Part shown: positions 8,155 through 16,209 of the stretch, piece after piece | Position numbering within the stretch: position 1 is the stretch's first letter | How the letters are laid out: each line of letters begins with the position of its first letter | NCBI GenBank assembly: GCA_015152465.1 | Contig: SUTX01000015.1 | Span: 1 to 56,983 of the forward strand | From: Cyanobacteria bacterium SIG31 | GTDB taxonomy: Bacteria; Cyanobacteriota; Vampirovibrionia; Gastranaerophilales; Gastranaerophilaceae | Reading direction: 5' to 3' | DNA: 56,983 nucleotides | The notes under the pieces: model-generated | Told to the model about the DNA's origin: nothing | Seen by the model: the letters and a program-made list of their open reading frames with translations, nothing else | The model's database searches: none | Made by a program: the position numbers and the translations under genes

Positions 8155-8736
8155 CTATTTTACCTTGTTTGAGTCCAAAATGTTAAGCAAATTGTTATAA
8201 ATATCAATTGTTGTCTTGCAAATCCCGAGATTTCTATCTACAAGGCTTTTTATTGTATTACCAAAGCAAACCAAAAGGGCGTGATCGAGGCTTTTTTCTA
8301 AAGCATCTTCAATTGGCTTCCTATATTCTAAAGGACGAGTTCTTTTTTCAATTTTATCAGCAATAAATATAATTTTTTCAAAGTCTGTCATATCGGATTT
8401 ACCTAAAGTATGCCAGCGTGTTGCGGATAAAATCTCGCTATCACAAATTCCTAATTCCTGTTCTGCAAGAATAGCTCCTGCTGGTGCATGGTATGTTTTA
8501 GGATTTTCTAGCTCTCCCTCGCAAAGCCCTTCGCAGTTGCAAATTTGATTGCGTAAAGTTTCGTTAGAAAAACATTTAGCGCAGTCGTGTATTAAACCAC
8601 ATAAGTAGGCTTTTTCTTTATCTAAACCATATTTCTCTGCTAACTCTGATGCACACTCTGCAGTTCCTAGTGAGTGTTCGTAGCGTTCTTCTTCCAAATT
8701 TTCTTTAAGCCATTCTTTATATTTTGTATAATCCAT
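8155..8736 (-). CDS. yqeK: YqeK-type HD-domain hydrolase
   Basis: This is an HD phosphohydrolase of 193 aa. YqeK proteins hydrolyse diadenosine tetraphosphate symmetrically to ADP. The metal-binding pattern is visible as YEHSLGTAECA (first His), GLIHDCAK (HD), YHAPAGAI and ATRWHTLG with FIADKIE. The gene overlaps the nadD end by 20 bp, the usual nadD-yqeK arrangement, so the two are probably translationally coupled. Confidence 0.88.
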   Translation of the reverse strand: MDYTKYKEWLKENLEEERYEHSLGTAECASELAEKYGLDKEKAYLCGLIHDCAKCFSNETLRNQICNCEGLCEGELENPKTYHAPAGAILAEQELGICDSEILSATRWHTLGKSDMTDFEKIIFIADKIEKRTRPLEYRKPIEDALEKSLDHALLVCFGNTIKSLVDRNLGICKTTIDIYNNLLNILDSNKVK

Positions 8737-9268
8737 GTTCTTTTATATATCCTTCCAAATCTTTGTGAATGTTATTTTTATTATTCCTTATTTCTGTTGA
8801 AGAAACGTTCACATAATCCATATTCATTAATTCGTAGTCCCAAGAACTATCTATGGTTAAATCACTACCTTTTCTAGGGAAAACCAGAAAGTGTACTAAT
8901 TTTTTCAATTCTTCAGCTTTGTACCAAGTATTAATTTTAGCAAAAGCATCTGTACCTATTATAAAATTTAAACGGTTATTTATGCAATATTGTTCAATTA
9001 TTTTTTGTACAGTAATCAAAGAATAAGATTTTCCCTCAGAAAGATATTCAATATCTGAAATCTCAAAGCGAGGGTTATCCTTAATTAATAACTTAACCAT
9101 TTCGAAACGATGTGTTGCGAGTTTTTTATCTAATTCTTTGTGGGGCGGGATATATGCAGGTATGAATATTATTTTTTCAAAGTCGTATTTCTCCAAAGCA
9201 AATTCCGCCATTTTAAGATGACCCTCATGTATCGGATTGAATGTCCCTGGAAAAATACAGATACTCAT
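8717..9268 (-). CDS. nadD: Nicotinate-nucleotide adenylyltransferase
   Basis: This 183-aa cytosolic enzyme of NAD synthesis joins nicotinate mononucleotide and ATP to give deamido-NAD. The nucleotidyltransferase motif GTFNPIHEGHLKMAE carries the (H/T)xGH signature, FIPAYIPPHK lies at about residue 43, and SSTEIRNN lies near the C-terminus. The start at 9268 is chosen over an upstream in-frame codon because AGGGGAG lies 7 nt before it and the motif begins at residue 5. Another NAD gene, nadK, is in the window. Confidence 0.94.
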   Translation of the reverse strand: MSICIFPGTFNPIHEGHLKMAEFALEKYDFEKIIFIPAYIPPHKELDKKLATHRFEMVKLLIKDNPRFEISDIEYLSEGKSYSLITVQKIIEQYCINNRLNFIIGTDAFAKINTWYKAEELKKLVHFLVFPRKGSDLTIDSSWDYELMNMDYVNVSSTEIRNNKNNIHKDLEGYIKEHGLYKI

Positions 9269-9350
9269 TATCGCTCCCCTTATAACAATTTTAACATAAA
9301 TTAGAAGCATATAACTAGCAAAAAATTTTTTTAGTAGTTTTGTAAATAGT

Positions 9351-10775
9351 ATGAAAATTTCTGCAATTAATAGTATAAATTTTTATAGACCAAATCTCAA
9401 TATTGCTAATTCATCTCCAAATACAACCCCCAAAGTGTATAACTCTGAATTAGCACGTTTTAACGAAATAAGTTTTCAAGGTGCAAACTTGAAATATTTA
9501 TCTGCAAAAAAATATGTTGCACAAAAAGTTCAACCTCGTCTAAAAAAATATCCTGAAAGAATATTTAATTTATGGAATTTTGATTTAAACAAACTAGAAG
9601 GTATTCAAAACGGTATCAAAGTTTTTAAGAATATGTCGATGAAAGAAATAGCTTTTTTCCTAACTACAGTAGCTGAATTTGCGACATTTAGAGGCTGTTA
9701 TAACAACTGTGCACATTGCTATGCTGATGCGAAACCGCCACTTAAAGAAACCGAAAATCAAACTACAGGAATGAGCTGGGAAGATTTTACGAATTTAATA
9801 AAAGGAATTAAAACATTAAATAGACGCTTGGGATTTTTTGCTTCAGGGAAAAATGTAGAGCACAATCATCGTTATTTAACTCCGTTTCATGACTCAGATA
9901 GTATGGAAGTTTTTATGAAAGATAAAAATGGGAACATTTATGATGTTATGGATATTACAAAAAAATTGTATAAAGCTATGGGAGTAGAAGTGATTTTTGA
10001 TACCGCAAGTTGGCATCCAAAGAGCAAGGCAAGACAAGAAAAAGCGGAAAAATACGTTGAATTCATGACTAATCCTAAAAATAAAAAGATGTTTGAACAA
10101 ATTAATGTTTCTTTAAATTCATTCCACGCTATGCATAGAAAAGAAGTTGAATTAAGAAAAGAAAATAAAACAGAATTAGCGGATAGAATTAGAGATTTGT
10201 ATACGACTAGAATGGCAAATACATTATTTACTTTTACACCGCTTATTAAATCAAAGCAATTAAATCTTTTAATTGCCGTTGCTCCTGATAAAGAAAATTT
10301 TGAGGGTTATAGGGTTGAGGAATTAGCAGAGTTGTATGACGAAATGACCGATAAGCTTTGGGAACTTTATCAACAAGATTTGCAAGGCGAACAAAAATAT
10401 ATCAAATCAATTGAAGATGCAGAAATTTACATGGACAGGTTAGATAAGCAACTGGAGCACGGTTATCGTTTTATAACTTTTGCAGAAAAATCAAATAGAA
10501 CTCTTCATCCTGATGAGGATACATTAAATAATGAAGATACAAAACTAGAAGACTCTGTAAATATTATAAAAAATTTAAATCAACGTTTATTAAAGAAAGG
10601 CCATTTTGTCGGCATTCTTGATGCTAATGGGAAATTTTATTTAACAAACTATAGACTTACTGTTCCTACAGAAATTAAATTAAATTTTGAAAACAACAAA
10701 AAGACTGCTGGTATTAATCCTAACTTAAAACCAGAATTAGTAATTACCAAAGAAGAAATTGAGAACTTAAAATAA
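9351..10775 (+). CDS. Radical SAM-type protein with lineage N-terminal tag
   Basis: This 474-aa protein has FRGCYNNCAHCYADAKPP at about residues 121-138, a CxxxCxxC cluster-binding motif of radical SAM enzymes. The N-terminus MKISAINSINF matches tags on two unrelated proteins in this window, and a short SFQG follows at residues 41-44. The remainder is long and charged, without a recognised accessory domain. The substrate is unknown. No Shine-Dalgarno is visible. The TTTTGTAAATAGT just upstream may contain the promoter. Confidence 0.65.
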   Translation: MKISAINSINFYRPNLNIANSSPNTTPKVYNSELARFNEISFQGANLKYLSAKKYVAQKVQPRLKKYPERIFNLWNFDLNKLEGIQNGIKVFKNMSMKEIAFFLTTVAEFATFRGCYNNCAHCYADAKPPLKETENQTTGMSWEDFTNLIKGIKTLNRRLGFFASGKNVEHNHRYLTPFHDSDSMEVFMKDKNGNIYDVMDITKKLYKAMGVEVIFDTASWHPKSKARQEKAEKYVEFMTNPKNKKMFEQINVSLNSFHAMHRKEVELRKENKTELADRIRDLYTTRMANTLFTFTPLIKSKQLNLLIAVAPDKENFEGYRVEELAELYDEMTDKLWELYQQDLQGEQKYIKSIEDAEIYMDRLDKQLEHGYRFITFAEKSNRTLHPDEDTLNNEDTKLEDSVNIIKNLNQRLLKKGHFVGILDANGKFYLTNYRLTVPTEIKLNFENNKKTAGINPNLKPELVITKEEIENLK

Positions 10776-10802
10776 AAAAAAGCCTAATTCTATGAATCAG
10801 GC
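10773..10802 (-). terminator. Terminator of the 57-aa gene
   Basis: The stem GCCTAATTC/GAATCAGGC has one mismatch and a 3-nt loop. The U-run lies only on the minus-strand product (eight A on the plus strand at 10774-10781). It therefore terminates leftward transcription, which supports the small minus-strand gene at 10873-11046. Confidence 0.65.
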
Positions 10803-10872
10803 GCTTAGAAAAGTAAGTTGGGGAATTTAATATAATAAAGTAAGATAGATTGTTTCTTAGTTATACTCTCTC

Positions 10873-11046
10873 TTATGATTTAACTCTCGAAATGAATGTT
10901 ACTCTAGACTTCATATCCATTGCAAAAAGTCTCATTTCGTCGACTAAAATATAAGACTTGTCTTCTGCGGGATTTTCTTCTAGATAAAATTCCTTTGAAA
11001 TTTGTGTTGCCATTGCATTAATGTTGTACGCTTCAAGTAAAGCCAT
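10873..11046 (-). CDS. Small hypothetical protein, 57 aa
   Basis: This is an uninterrupted frame with an ATG start at 11046, reading MALLEAYNINAMATQISKEF at the start and ending RVTFISRVKS. The composition is normal for a folded acidic/helical peptide. An AGAGAGAGC stretch about 8-16 nt upstream is a weak ribosome site. A leftward terminator lies about 70 nt downstream. It fills the otherwise empty 10776-11298 gap. The family is unknown. Confidence 0.55.
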   Translation of the reverse strand: MALLEAYNINAMATQISKEFYLEENPAEDKSYILVDEMRLFAMDMKSRVTFISRVKS

Positions 11047-11208
11047 TTTGTTTGCTCTCTCTTAAATCTGTCTTACATAGATATAAAGTAAAAAATTTTT
11101 ATCAAATTTCAGAATATATAAAATTCTTAACAAAACTTAATAATAGATATATTGATGTATATATTAATGTTAAAAATATTTTCTTGATATACTTGCTTTT
11201 TAGGCATG

Positions 11209-11230
11209 TTTTGTAAAGTTTTGTAAAATA
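11209..11230 (+). promoter_or_regulatory. Tandem TTTTGTAAA words upstream of the 156-aa gene
   Basis: Two directly repeated TTTTGTAAA words, 11 bp apart from start to start (one helical turn), lie about 70-90 nt before the ATG at 11299. Similar words occur near 140, 19683-19710 and 43318. They may be an operator or UP-like element; the role is inferred. Confidence 0.35.
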
Positions 11231-11298
11231 TTAATGGAAAATATTAAAGTTTTTAGAAATTATGCCGATATACATTATATATACTAGTGAGGTGTGTC

Positions 11299-11769
11299 AT
11301 GTCGAATTTTACAGTCAACGGAGTTTATTCATATTCAAGTGCGAATATCTACTCATATTTAGGTAGAGTTCCTATTAATGAACGCAAGTTAGAAGAAGCT
11401 TTTGACGAGTTTAATATTACTCCTACAGGCACAACTGATGATTTGAAAAAGCTAGATAGAGCTATGTATGCTGAGTATTCAGAACAGGTACAAAATCAGA
11501 TTGAAAACCAAAAAGGTGAAAAAGTTGTTCCTTGGGCTAATTTGTGTGCGCAAATTGGTGTAAAAGCAACAGGTGACTATGAAAAAGACTATGCTGCTTT
11601 TAATAACGCTATTAAATTATTGAGTCAAAGTGCAATTGATGGTCAAGCGATGGCATATTTTGCTGGGTTAAGAAGCGAAGCTGCTAGGGTGTTTGCACCG
11701 ATAAATAAACCTGCAGAAGCTCAAGCTCCTATAACTTTTGAAGTATATCAAGCTCAATTCCTGAGATAA
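11299..11769 (+). CDS. Hypothetical protein, 156 aa
   Basis: Not recognised. The protein is soluble, with the N-terminus MSNFTVNGVYSYSSANIYSY, a helical charged middle (KLEEAFDEFNI, LKKLDRAMYAEYSEQVQ) and a C-terminus rich in Ala and Pro. The ATG at 11299 is preferred over the in-frame GTG at 11287 because GAGG (11289-11292) lies 6 nt before it. No signal peptide is seen. The gene stands alone between divergent and downstream promoters. Confidence 0.7.
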   Translation: MSNFTVNGVYSYSSANIYSYLGRVPINERKLEEAFDEFNITPTGTTDDLKKLDRAMYAEYSEQVQNQIENQKGEKVVPWANLCAQIGVKATGDYEKDYAAFNNAIKLLSQSAIDGQAMAYFAGLRSEAARVFAPINKPAEAQAPITFEVYQAQFLR

Positions 11770-11790
11770 ACACAGTTAAATATTTTAAAT

Positions 11791-11829
11791 GACTCCTTTG
11801 TGTTATAATACCCAAAGGAGTCGTTTTTT
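11791..11829 (+). promoter_or_regulatory. Composite terminator, extended -10 and Shine-Dalgarno
   Basis: The inverted repeat GACTCCTTTG...CAAAGGAGTC followed by GTTTTTT looks like the terminator of the upstream gene. Its loop holds TGTTATAAT (11801-11809), an extended -10, and its right arm is AAAGGAG, the ribosome site for the ATG at 11830. Transcripts begun here would start near 11816 and lack the left arm, so the ribosome site would be free. Confidence 0.6.
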
Positions 11830-12534
11830 ATGAATATACTTATAACAGGAGCAACAAAAGGAATCGGAAAAGCTATAGCACAAGAATTGCAAACTGAACA
11901 TGAAATACATGTTGCTTCACGAAATGAGAACTTGTTAAGAAATTATGATAAATACTGCGTTTGTGATTTAGCCACAAAAGATGGTATAGAAAAGCTTGGA
12001 AAATATATTGAAGATAGTAAAATTGATGTTTTGATTAACAATGCTGGAGAATATTTATATACACCAGCTCTAAACGGTTTTGATTTTGATGAAGTAGAGC
12101 ATATTACTCGGCTGAATCTAGAAGCACCATTGTATTTAACTTCCAAAGCTATTGCTTATATGAAACAAAACGGGTTTGGTAGGATTGTAAATATTGGTTC
12201 AATAAGTGGTGTTATGGGTGAGGCGAACGCTTCTTTGTATTCTGCTACGAAGTCTGGATTGATTGGAGCTACTAAGGCATTAGCGTTAGAGCTTGCAGAG
12301 TATGGTATTACAGTCAATACGATTAATCCAGGTTGGGTTGAGACTGAACTAGGTAATTCGTCATGTGAGGATAGTGAATTTACAAAAGAAGAGTTGCTTG
12401 AATGTATACCTCAGCGGAGATTTGTTGAGCCTAAAGAAATTGCTGGCATGGTAAAATACTTGATTTCAGAAGAAGCAAGAGGGGTTACCGGTCAATCTAT
12501 TAATTTATGCGCCGGATTAAGTGTGGGATATTAG
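11830..12534 (+). CDS. Short-chain dehydrogenase/reductase (FabG-like)
   Basis: This 234-aa classical SDR has the NAD(P)-binding TGATKGIGKAIA near the start, INNAGEYLY (NNAG) at about residue 73, a catalytic Ser in NIGSISGVMG, and YSATKSG as YxxxK. The C-terminus VTGQSINLCAGLSVGY is of FabG type. It is probably a 3-oxoacyl-ACP reductase-like or related NAD(P)H oxidoreductase; the substrate is uncertain. It precedes bioB by 20 nt. A role in making the biotin precursor (pimeloyl-ACP from the fatty-acid route) is a plausible inference only. Confidence 0.85.
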   Translation: MNILITGATKGIGKAIAQELQTEHEIHVASRNENLLRNYDKYCVCDLATKDGIEKLGKYIEDSKIDVLINNAGEYLYTPALNGFDFDEVEHITRLNLEAPLYLTSKAIAYMKQNGFGRIVNIGSISGVMGEANASLYSATKSGLIGATKALALELAEYGITVNTINPGWVETELGNSSCEDSEFTKEELLECIPQRRFVEPKEIAGMVKYLISEEARGVTGQSINLCAGLSVGY

Positions 12535-12554
12535 TAACAGAAAAGGGTAATAAA

Positions 12555-13469
12555 ATGTACACAAAAGCCGAATTATTAGATCTATATAATATGAATCTAG
12601 AGGATTTATTAAAAGAATCTCAAAAATATTTAAAAGATGAAGTAGAGTTTTGCTCAATAATTAGCGCTAGAACAGGAAAATGTTCGCAGAATTGTCGTTA
12701 TTGTGCTCAAAGTTCTCATTATAATACTGAGATAGAAACTCATCCTTTACTATCAGTCGAAACTGTTGTGAATGCTGCGAAAGATAGTGTTAAAAATGGG
12801 GCAGATAGAGTTGCGATTGTTACATCAGGAAAAACTCCGGATGAAAGTGATTTCGATACCATGCTTAATATGATTAAAGCATTAAATAATCAGAATATTA
12901 AAAGCTGTGCTAGTATTGGTATTCTTAATGAGGAACAAGCAAAGCAACTTTCTGATGTTGGCTTGGTAAGGTTTCATCATAATATTAACACTTGCAAATC
13001 TTATCATCCAGAAATTTGTACAACGCATACTTATGAAGATAGGATTAGAACGGTTAATCTTGTTAAAAAATATGGGATAGAGTTGTGTTGTGGTGTGATT
13101 ATCGGTATGGGAGAAAGTGTTGAACAACGTGTTGAAATGGCTATGGAATTAGCAGAGATTAATCCTGAAAGTATTCCTGTAAATATTTTGACTCCTATTC
13201 CGAATACACCGTTCGAGGGTTATATTGATAAAATTGATGAAGAAAATGTTTTAAGAACTCTTGCAATATTTAAAATAGCTTGTCCAGCTTCATCAATAAG
13301 GCTTGCTGGGGGTAAAAAAGCAAGATTGTCTCCTGAAACTATTGAAAAGGCTTTTAAATACTGTGTTGATTCGACTATTGTTGGTAATTATTTGACTACA
13401 ACAGGATTTACGCCACAAGATGACGCTAATTTGATTAGAAAAATAGGTCGAAAATTAGTAACGGTATAA
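12555..13469 (+). CDS. bioB: Biotin synthase
   Basis: This radical SAM enzyme of 304 aa inserts sulfur into dethiobiotin in the last step of biotin synthesis. The [4Fe-4S] motif is CSQNCRYCAQSSHY, with SARTGKC just before it. RFHHNINTC, GVIIGMGES and RLAGGKKARL are typical of BioB. The start is the ATG at 12555 with AAAGGGTAA upstream. An in-frame ATG at 12507 lies inside the SDR gene and is less likely. No other bio genes are in the window. Confidence 0.95.
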   Translation: MYTKAELLDLYNMNLEDLLKESQKYLKDEVEFCSIISARTGKCSQNCRYCAQSSHYNTEIETHPLLSVETVVNAAKDSVKNGADRVAIVTSGKTPDESDFDTMLNMIKALNNQNIKSCASIGILNEEQAKQLSDVGLVRFHHNINTCKSYHPEICTTHTYEDRIRTVNLVKKYGIELCCGVIIGMGESVEQRVEMAMELAEINPESIPVNILTPIPNTPFEGYIDKIDEENVLRTLAIFKIACPASSIRLAGGKKARLSPETIEKAFKYCVDSTIVGNYLTTTGFTPQDDANLIRKIGRKLVTV

Positions 13470-13471
13470 TT

Positions 13472-14026
13472 ATGAATAGTACTTCTTTATTAAATTTATA
13501 TTTAATATTTGTGAAAATTGGAGCTATTTTGTTAGGTGGAGGATATGTAATATTACCACTCATAACTAATGAATTTGCGACGAAAAGAAGTCTTATTAAG
13601 AAAGAAGAGATTGTAGATTATTTTGCACTAGCACAGTCTTTGCCCGGAATTATAGCAGCAAATATATCTATGTTTATAGGCTATAAGCTAAGAGGAAAAA
13701 GAGGAGCATTGCTTGCAATGTTAGGGGTTATAACCGTTCCATTCTTTTGCATAGTTGCTTTAGCCTCTTTGCTTTCGATTTTGACCGAAAATCAATATGT
13801 GCAATCTGTTTTTTGGGGCGTTGGAATTGCAGTAATTGCGCTTATACTTTTAACAATGCGTGAATTGTGGCAAAATACAAAAAAAGATTTATCTTTTTAT
13901 ATTGTATTTTTTCTAGCGCTAGCATCTTTGGTTATTTTTGAATTTTCACCAATTAAAACTATTTTAATCTTTACTTTGTTTGGTATTATTCTAAATAAAG
14001 TTGTAAAGCAAAAGGAGGCTGAATGA
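13472..14026 (+). CDS. Chromate transporter family protein, first half
   Basis: This 184-aa integral membrane protein of the short-chain CHR family has one CHR domain. GAILLGGGYVILPLI and ALAQSLPGIIAANISMFIGY are family-like segments, with about five to six helices. Such pairs act together as a heterodimer equivalent of ChrA. The gene starts 2 nt after bioB and overlaps the next gene by 4 bp, so translation is probably coupled. The ion carried is not certain; many family members are not proven chromate carriers. Confidence 0.88.
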   Translation: MNSTSLLNLYLIFVKIGAILLGGGYVILPLITNEFATKRSLIKKEEIVDYFALAQSLPGIIAANISMFIGYKLRGKRGALLAMLGVITVPFFCIVALASLLSILTENQYVQSVFWGVGIAVIALILLTMRELWQNTKKDLSFYIVFFLALASLVIFEFSPIKTILIFTLFGIILNKVVKQKEAE

Positions 14027-14550
14027 TATATTTCAAGCTTGCTTTTGAATTTTTAAAAATAGGTTTATTTTCTTTTGGCGGTGGATATGCAACAATACCA
14101 TTTTTGTATCATATTTCTCAGCAGTATTCTTGGTATAGCTTAGATGAATTGACTAAAATGACAGCAGTTGCATCTATTACTCCAGGACCTGTTGGGATAA
14201 ATGTTGCGACATATGCTGGATTTAAAACTGCTGGTATACTGGGTTCTTTAGTTGCAACCCTTTCTGAAATATTACCATCGTTTATTTTGGTACTAATTGT
14301 AGCTAAATTATTAAAAAAATTTAGTAATAATTTTTATGTTGAAGCTGTATTGTCAACATTGAAACCTATTGGTTGTGCACTTTTGGCTTCGGTTGCAGTT
14401 GGTTTGATAAGGGTAGAATTAAATAATATTAAGTCGATAATACTACTTTTGGTATTATTGTTATTAAGCTGGAAGTCTAAGAAAGATCCGATTTTTTATA
14501 TTGTTTTTGCTGGAGTTGTAGGAGCATTAATCAGTTTTCTTCATTACTAA
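14023..14550 (+). CDS. Chromate transporter family protein, second half
   Basis: This 175-aa partner of the preceding protein has the CHR signatures GLFSFGGGYATIPFL and ASITPGPVGINVATYAG, followed by about four hydrophobic helices. It is the antiparallel second domain that long ChrA proteins carry as one chain. The gene overlaps its upstream partner by 4 bp. At its 3' end it overlaps the convergent ZorB-like gene by 24 bp. Confidence 0.88.
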   Translation: MIYFKLAFEFLKIGLFSFGGGYATIPFLYHISQQYSWYSLDELTKMTAVASITPGPVGINVATYAGFKTAGILGSLVATLSEILPSFILVLIVAKLLKKFSNNFYVEAVLSTLKPIGCALLASVAVGLIRVELNNIKSIILLLVLLLLSWKSKKDPIFYIVFAGVVGALISFLHY

Positions 14551-15183
14551 TTTTAATTCAACTCTACGGCTTTTTGAGTAATCTTCTTTTCCATTGACCA
14601 GAACGGGGTTAGAAAAGCTTGCCCCCTCAACGATAATCATTTTTCTAAGTCTATCTCCATTCGCTTTATTATACGGCGTGTTGGTCATATAATTTGCAAC
14701 GGCATAAGCCCTATTAAGTGATAGCTCCATGTTTTTCATATATTGTTGATCGTCTGAATACTTACCAGCAAACGTCTGGCTATCAGTATGGCCCTGAATT
14801 ATTATTTTGTCCAAGTGTTTATTCATATAATCGTTAGTAAACAAAGAATCTAAATAAGCAGGTGCAAATTTACTTAAATAAATTTTCCCTTTTTCTGATA
14901 GGGTATAGCTGTTAATCTCAAACAATTCTAAATCTGATATTTTAACAACGCCAGAAATAGGATCAACAGTAGCTTGAACGTTTCTTTCGTTTAATGCTTC
15001 CTGTAGAGCTTTAGATGCATTTTCTTTTGCAAGATCTTCGTTAAATTTGTGTATATTGTTTTGTAAAAATGCATAGAAAAACATAACAATGAATACCAGT
15101 ACTAATCCAGTCATAAGGTCAGTCATTGTTATCCAAAAAATATTTCCTTCTCCAGAATCTTCAAATTTTCTTTTTATACGCAT
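14527..15183 (-). CDS. ZorB/MotB-like stator protein with OmpA domain
   Basis: This 218-aa protein has a single N-terminal membrane helix containing TMTDLMTGLVLVFIVMFF, with Asp in the position of the ion-binding residue of MotB and ZorB. A linker precedes a C-terminal OmpA-like peptidoglycan-binding domain (IIIQGHTDSQTF, SLNRAYAVANYM, SRRVELKL). With the adjacent ZorA-like protein it should form an ion-driven inner-membrane motor anchored to peptidoglycan. The DLMTGL helix resembles Zorya ZorB more than flagellar MotB. No flagellar genes, ZorC, ZorD or ZorE are nearby. Confidence 0.8.
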   Translation of the reverse strand: MRIKRKFEDSGEGNIFWITMTDLMTGLVLVFIVMFFYAFLQNNIHKFNEDLAKENASKALQEALNERNVQATVDPISGVVKISDLELFEINSYTLSEKGKIYLSKFAPAYLDSLFTNDYMNKHLDKIIIQGHTDSQTFAGKYSDDQQYMKNMELSLNRAYAVANYMTNTPYNKANGDRLRKMIIVEGASFSNPVLVNGKEDYSKSRRVELKLVMKKTD

Positions 15184-15194
15184 TAAAATACCTT

Positions 15195-16076
15195 TTAAAA
15201 TAGTTTGTCTACAACATCTCCGCCAGAATTTTTGTCCATTGATTCGTTTAATTTATTCAGGCTATATAGAATATTTTCTAAATATGGTGTTGTTATTTCG
15301 CCTATCGATTTAGAAACAGCTTTAGCAAAATCATCAGGTAGAGATTTTAGTATTTTTTCGTTAGTAACGCCTTGAATTTTAGATTCTTTAACCAAATCTA
15401 GTAAGAATTGTTCGCTTGTGCAAACGTCAAAAAGTCTGATAAGTTCTTTTTGTATTAATAGGTAATATTTTTTACATTTTCTGTTGTAAAGTATTTTTTC
15501 AAAAAACATGAATAAAAGTGAATATCCAACAGCAAAAACAGAACACAATGCTGCAACCTGAATGTTTGCAACAAGCCCATTTAGTGAATTTCCGGTGGCG
15601 TTAGATGACAAATCAACTTCAGTAAATGCAATTGCCATTTTTAGAAAAGTGAAAAATGGACCTAGACCTGTAAGTAATGTTGGCATTGCTTGTATAAATT
15701 TGTAATTAATTTTTGAATGAACAAGGGAGTCCTCGTTAAAGAAGAAAGAGGAATCAACTGTTAGGTATATTTCCGGAGTGTAATTTGAACCGGATTTTGT
15801 TTGTTGGGAAGCTGTATAAAGCTTTTCAGGGAATATAAGAGCTTTTTTAAAATCTTCCCAGCAAGTATTTGTGTAGGAATTTTCTCTCATGAACTCATCA
15901 AGTTGTTGGAAACGGTATGAAATTTCCTTTTTGTTTAGCGAAACTAAAAACTCGTATACAGATTTAAGTCTATTTTCGGTTTTCTTATAATTTCTTATAA
16001 CAGTTGCTAAAAAGAAAACAAAAAATGCTGTAATGATGAGTATTGCAGGCTCTGATAAAATTGAAATAAAGCTCAT
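15195..16076 (-). CDS. ZorA/MotA/ExbB-like motor channel protein
   Basis: This 293-aa protein has an N-terminal helix (about 8-25), a soluble domain, and two helices: MPTLLTGLGPFFTFLKMAIA and NIQVAALCSVFAVGYSLLFMFF. The PTLLTGLGxFFTFL segment resembles ZorA and MotA/TolQ/ExbB proton channels. The C-terminal tail is only about 70 residues and helical, shorter than the long tails of typical ZorA. GGGGAG lies 8 nt before the start, and an extended -10 TGCTATAAT (16116-16124, minus strand) drives the pair. The gene is 11 nt from its ZorB-like partner and divergent from the 1104-aa protein. Confidence 0.78.
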   Translation of the reverse strand: MSFISILSEPAILIITAFFVFFLATVIRNYKKTENRLKSVYEFLVSLNKKEISYRFQQLDEFMRENSYTNTCWEDFKKALIFPEKLYTASQQTKSGSNYTPEIYLTVDSSFFFNEDSLVHSKINYKFIQAMPTLLTGLGPFFTFLKMAIAFTEVDLSSNATGNSLNGLVANIQVAALCSVFAVGYSLLFMFFEKILYNRKCKKYYLLIQKELIRLFDVCTSEQFLLDLVKESKIQGVTNEKILKSLPDDFAKAVSKSIGEITTPYLENILYSLNKLNESMDKNSGGDVVDKLF

Positions 16077-16115
16077 TCTTTTTAAACTCCCCTATTTATA
16101 AAATTATTAATTTTA

Positions 16116-16169
16116 ATTATAGCATAAACCGTTTAGATTATTTAATTATTACGAATTTTGAACTATAAT
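16116..16169. promoter_or_regulatory. Divergent promoters of the motor pair and the 1104-aa gene
   Basis: On the minus strand an extended -10 TGCTATAAT occupies 16116-16124. On the plus strand TATAAT occupies 16164-16169. The two -10 boxes are about 43 bp apart in a 133-bp intergenic region, so the two units could be co-regulated. Confidence 0.6.
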
Positions 16170-16209
16170 ATATAAAGAGTGTTTTATGTACAAGGAATTG
16201 AAGAGATAG

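Noticed and set aside
12507..12554. Longer N-terminus for biotin synthase
   Set aside because: It lies inside the SDR gene and lacks homology, while the ATG at 12555 has a ribosome site.
14527..16076. Complete Zorya anti-phage system
   Set aside because: Only ZorA- and ZorB-like proteins are present. The ZorA-like tail is short and no ZorC, ZorD helicase or ZorE nuclease is encoded nearby.
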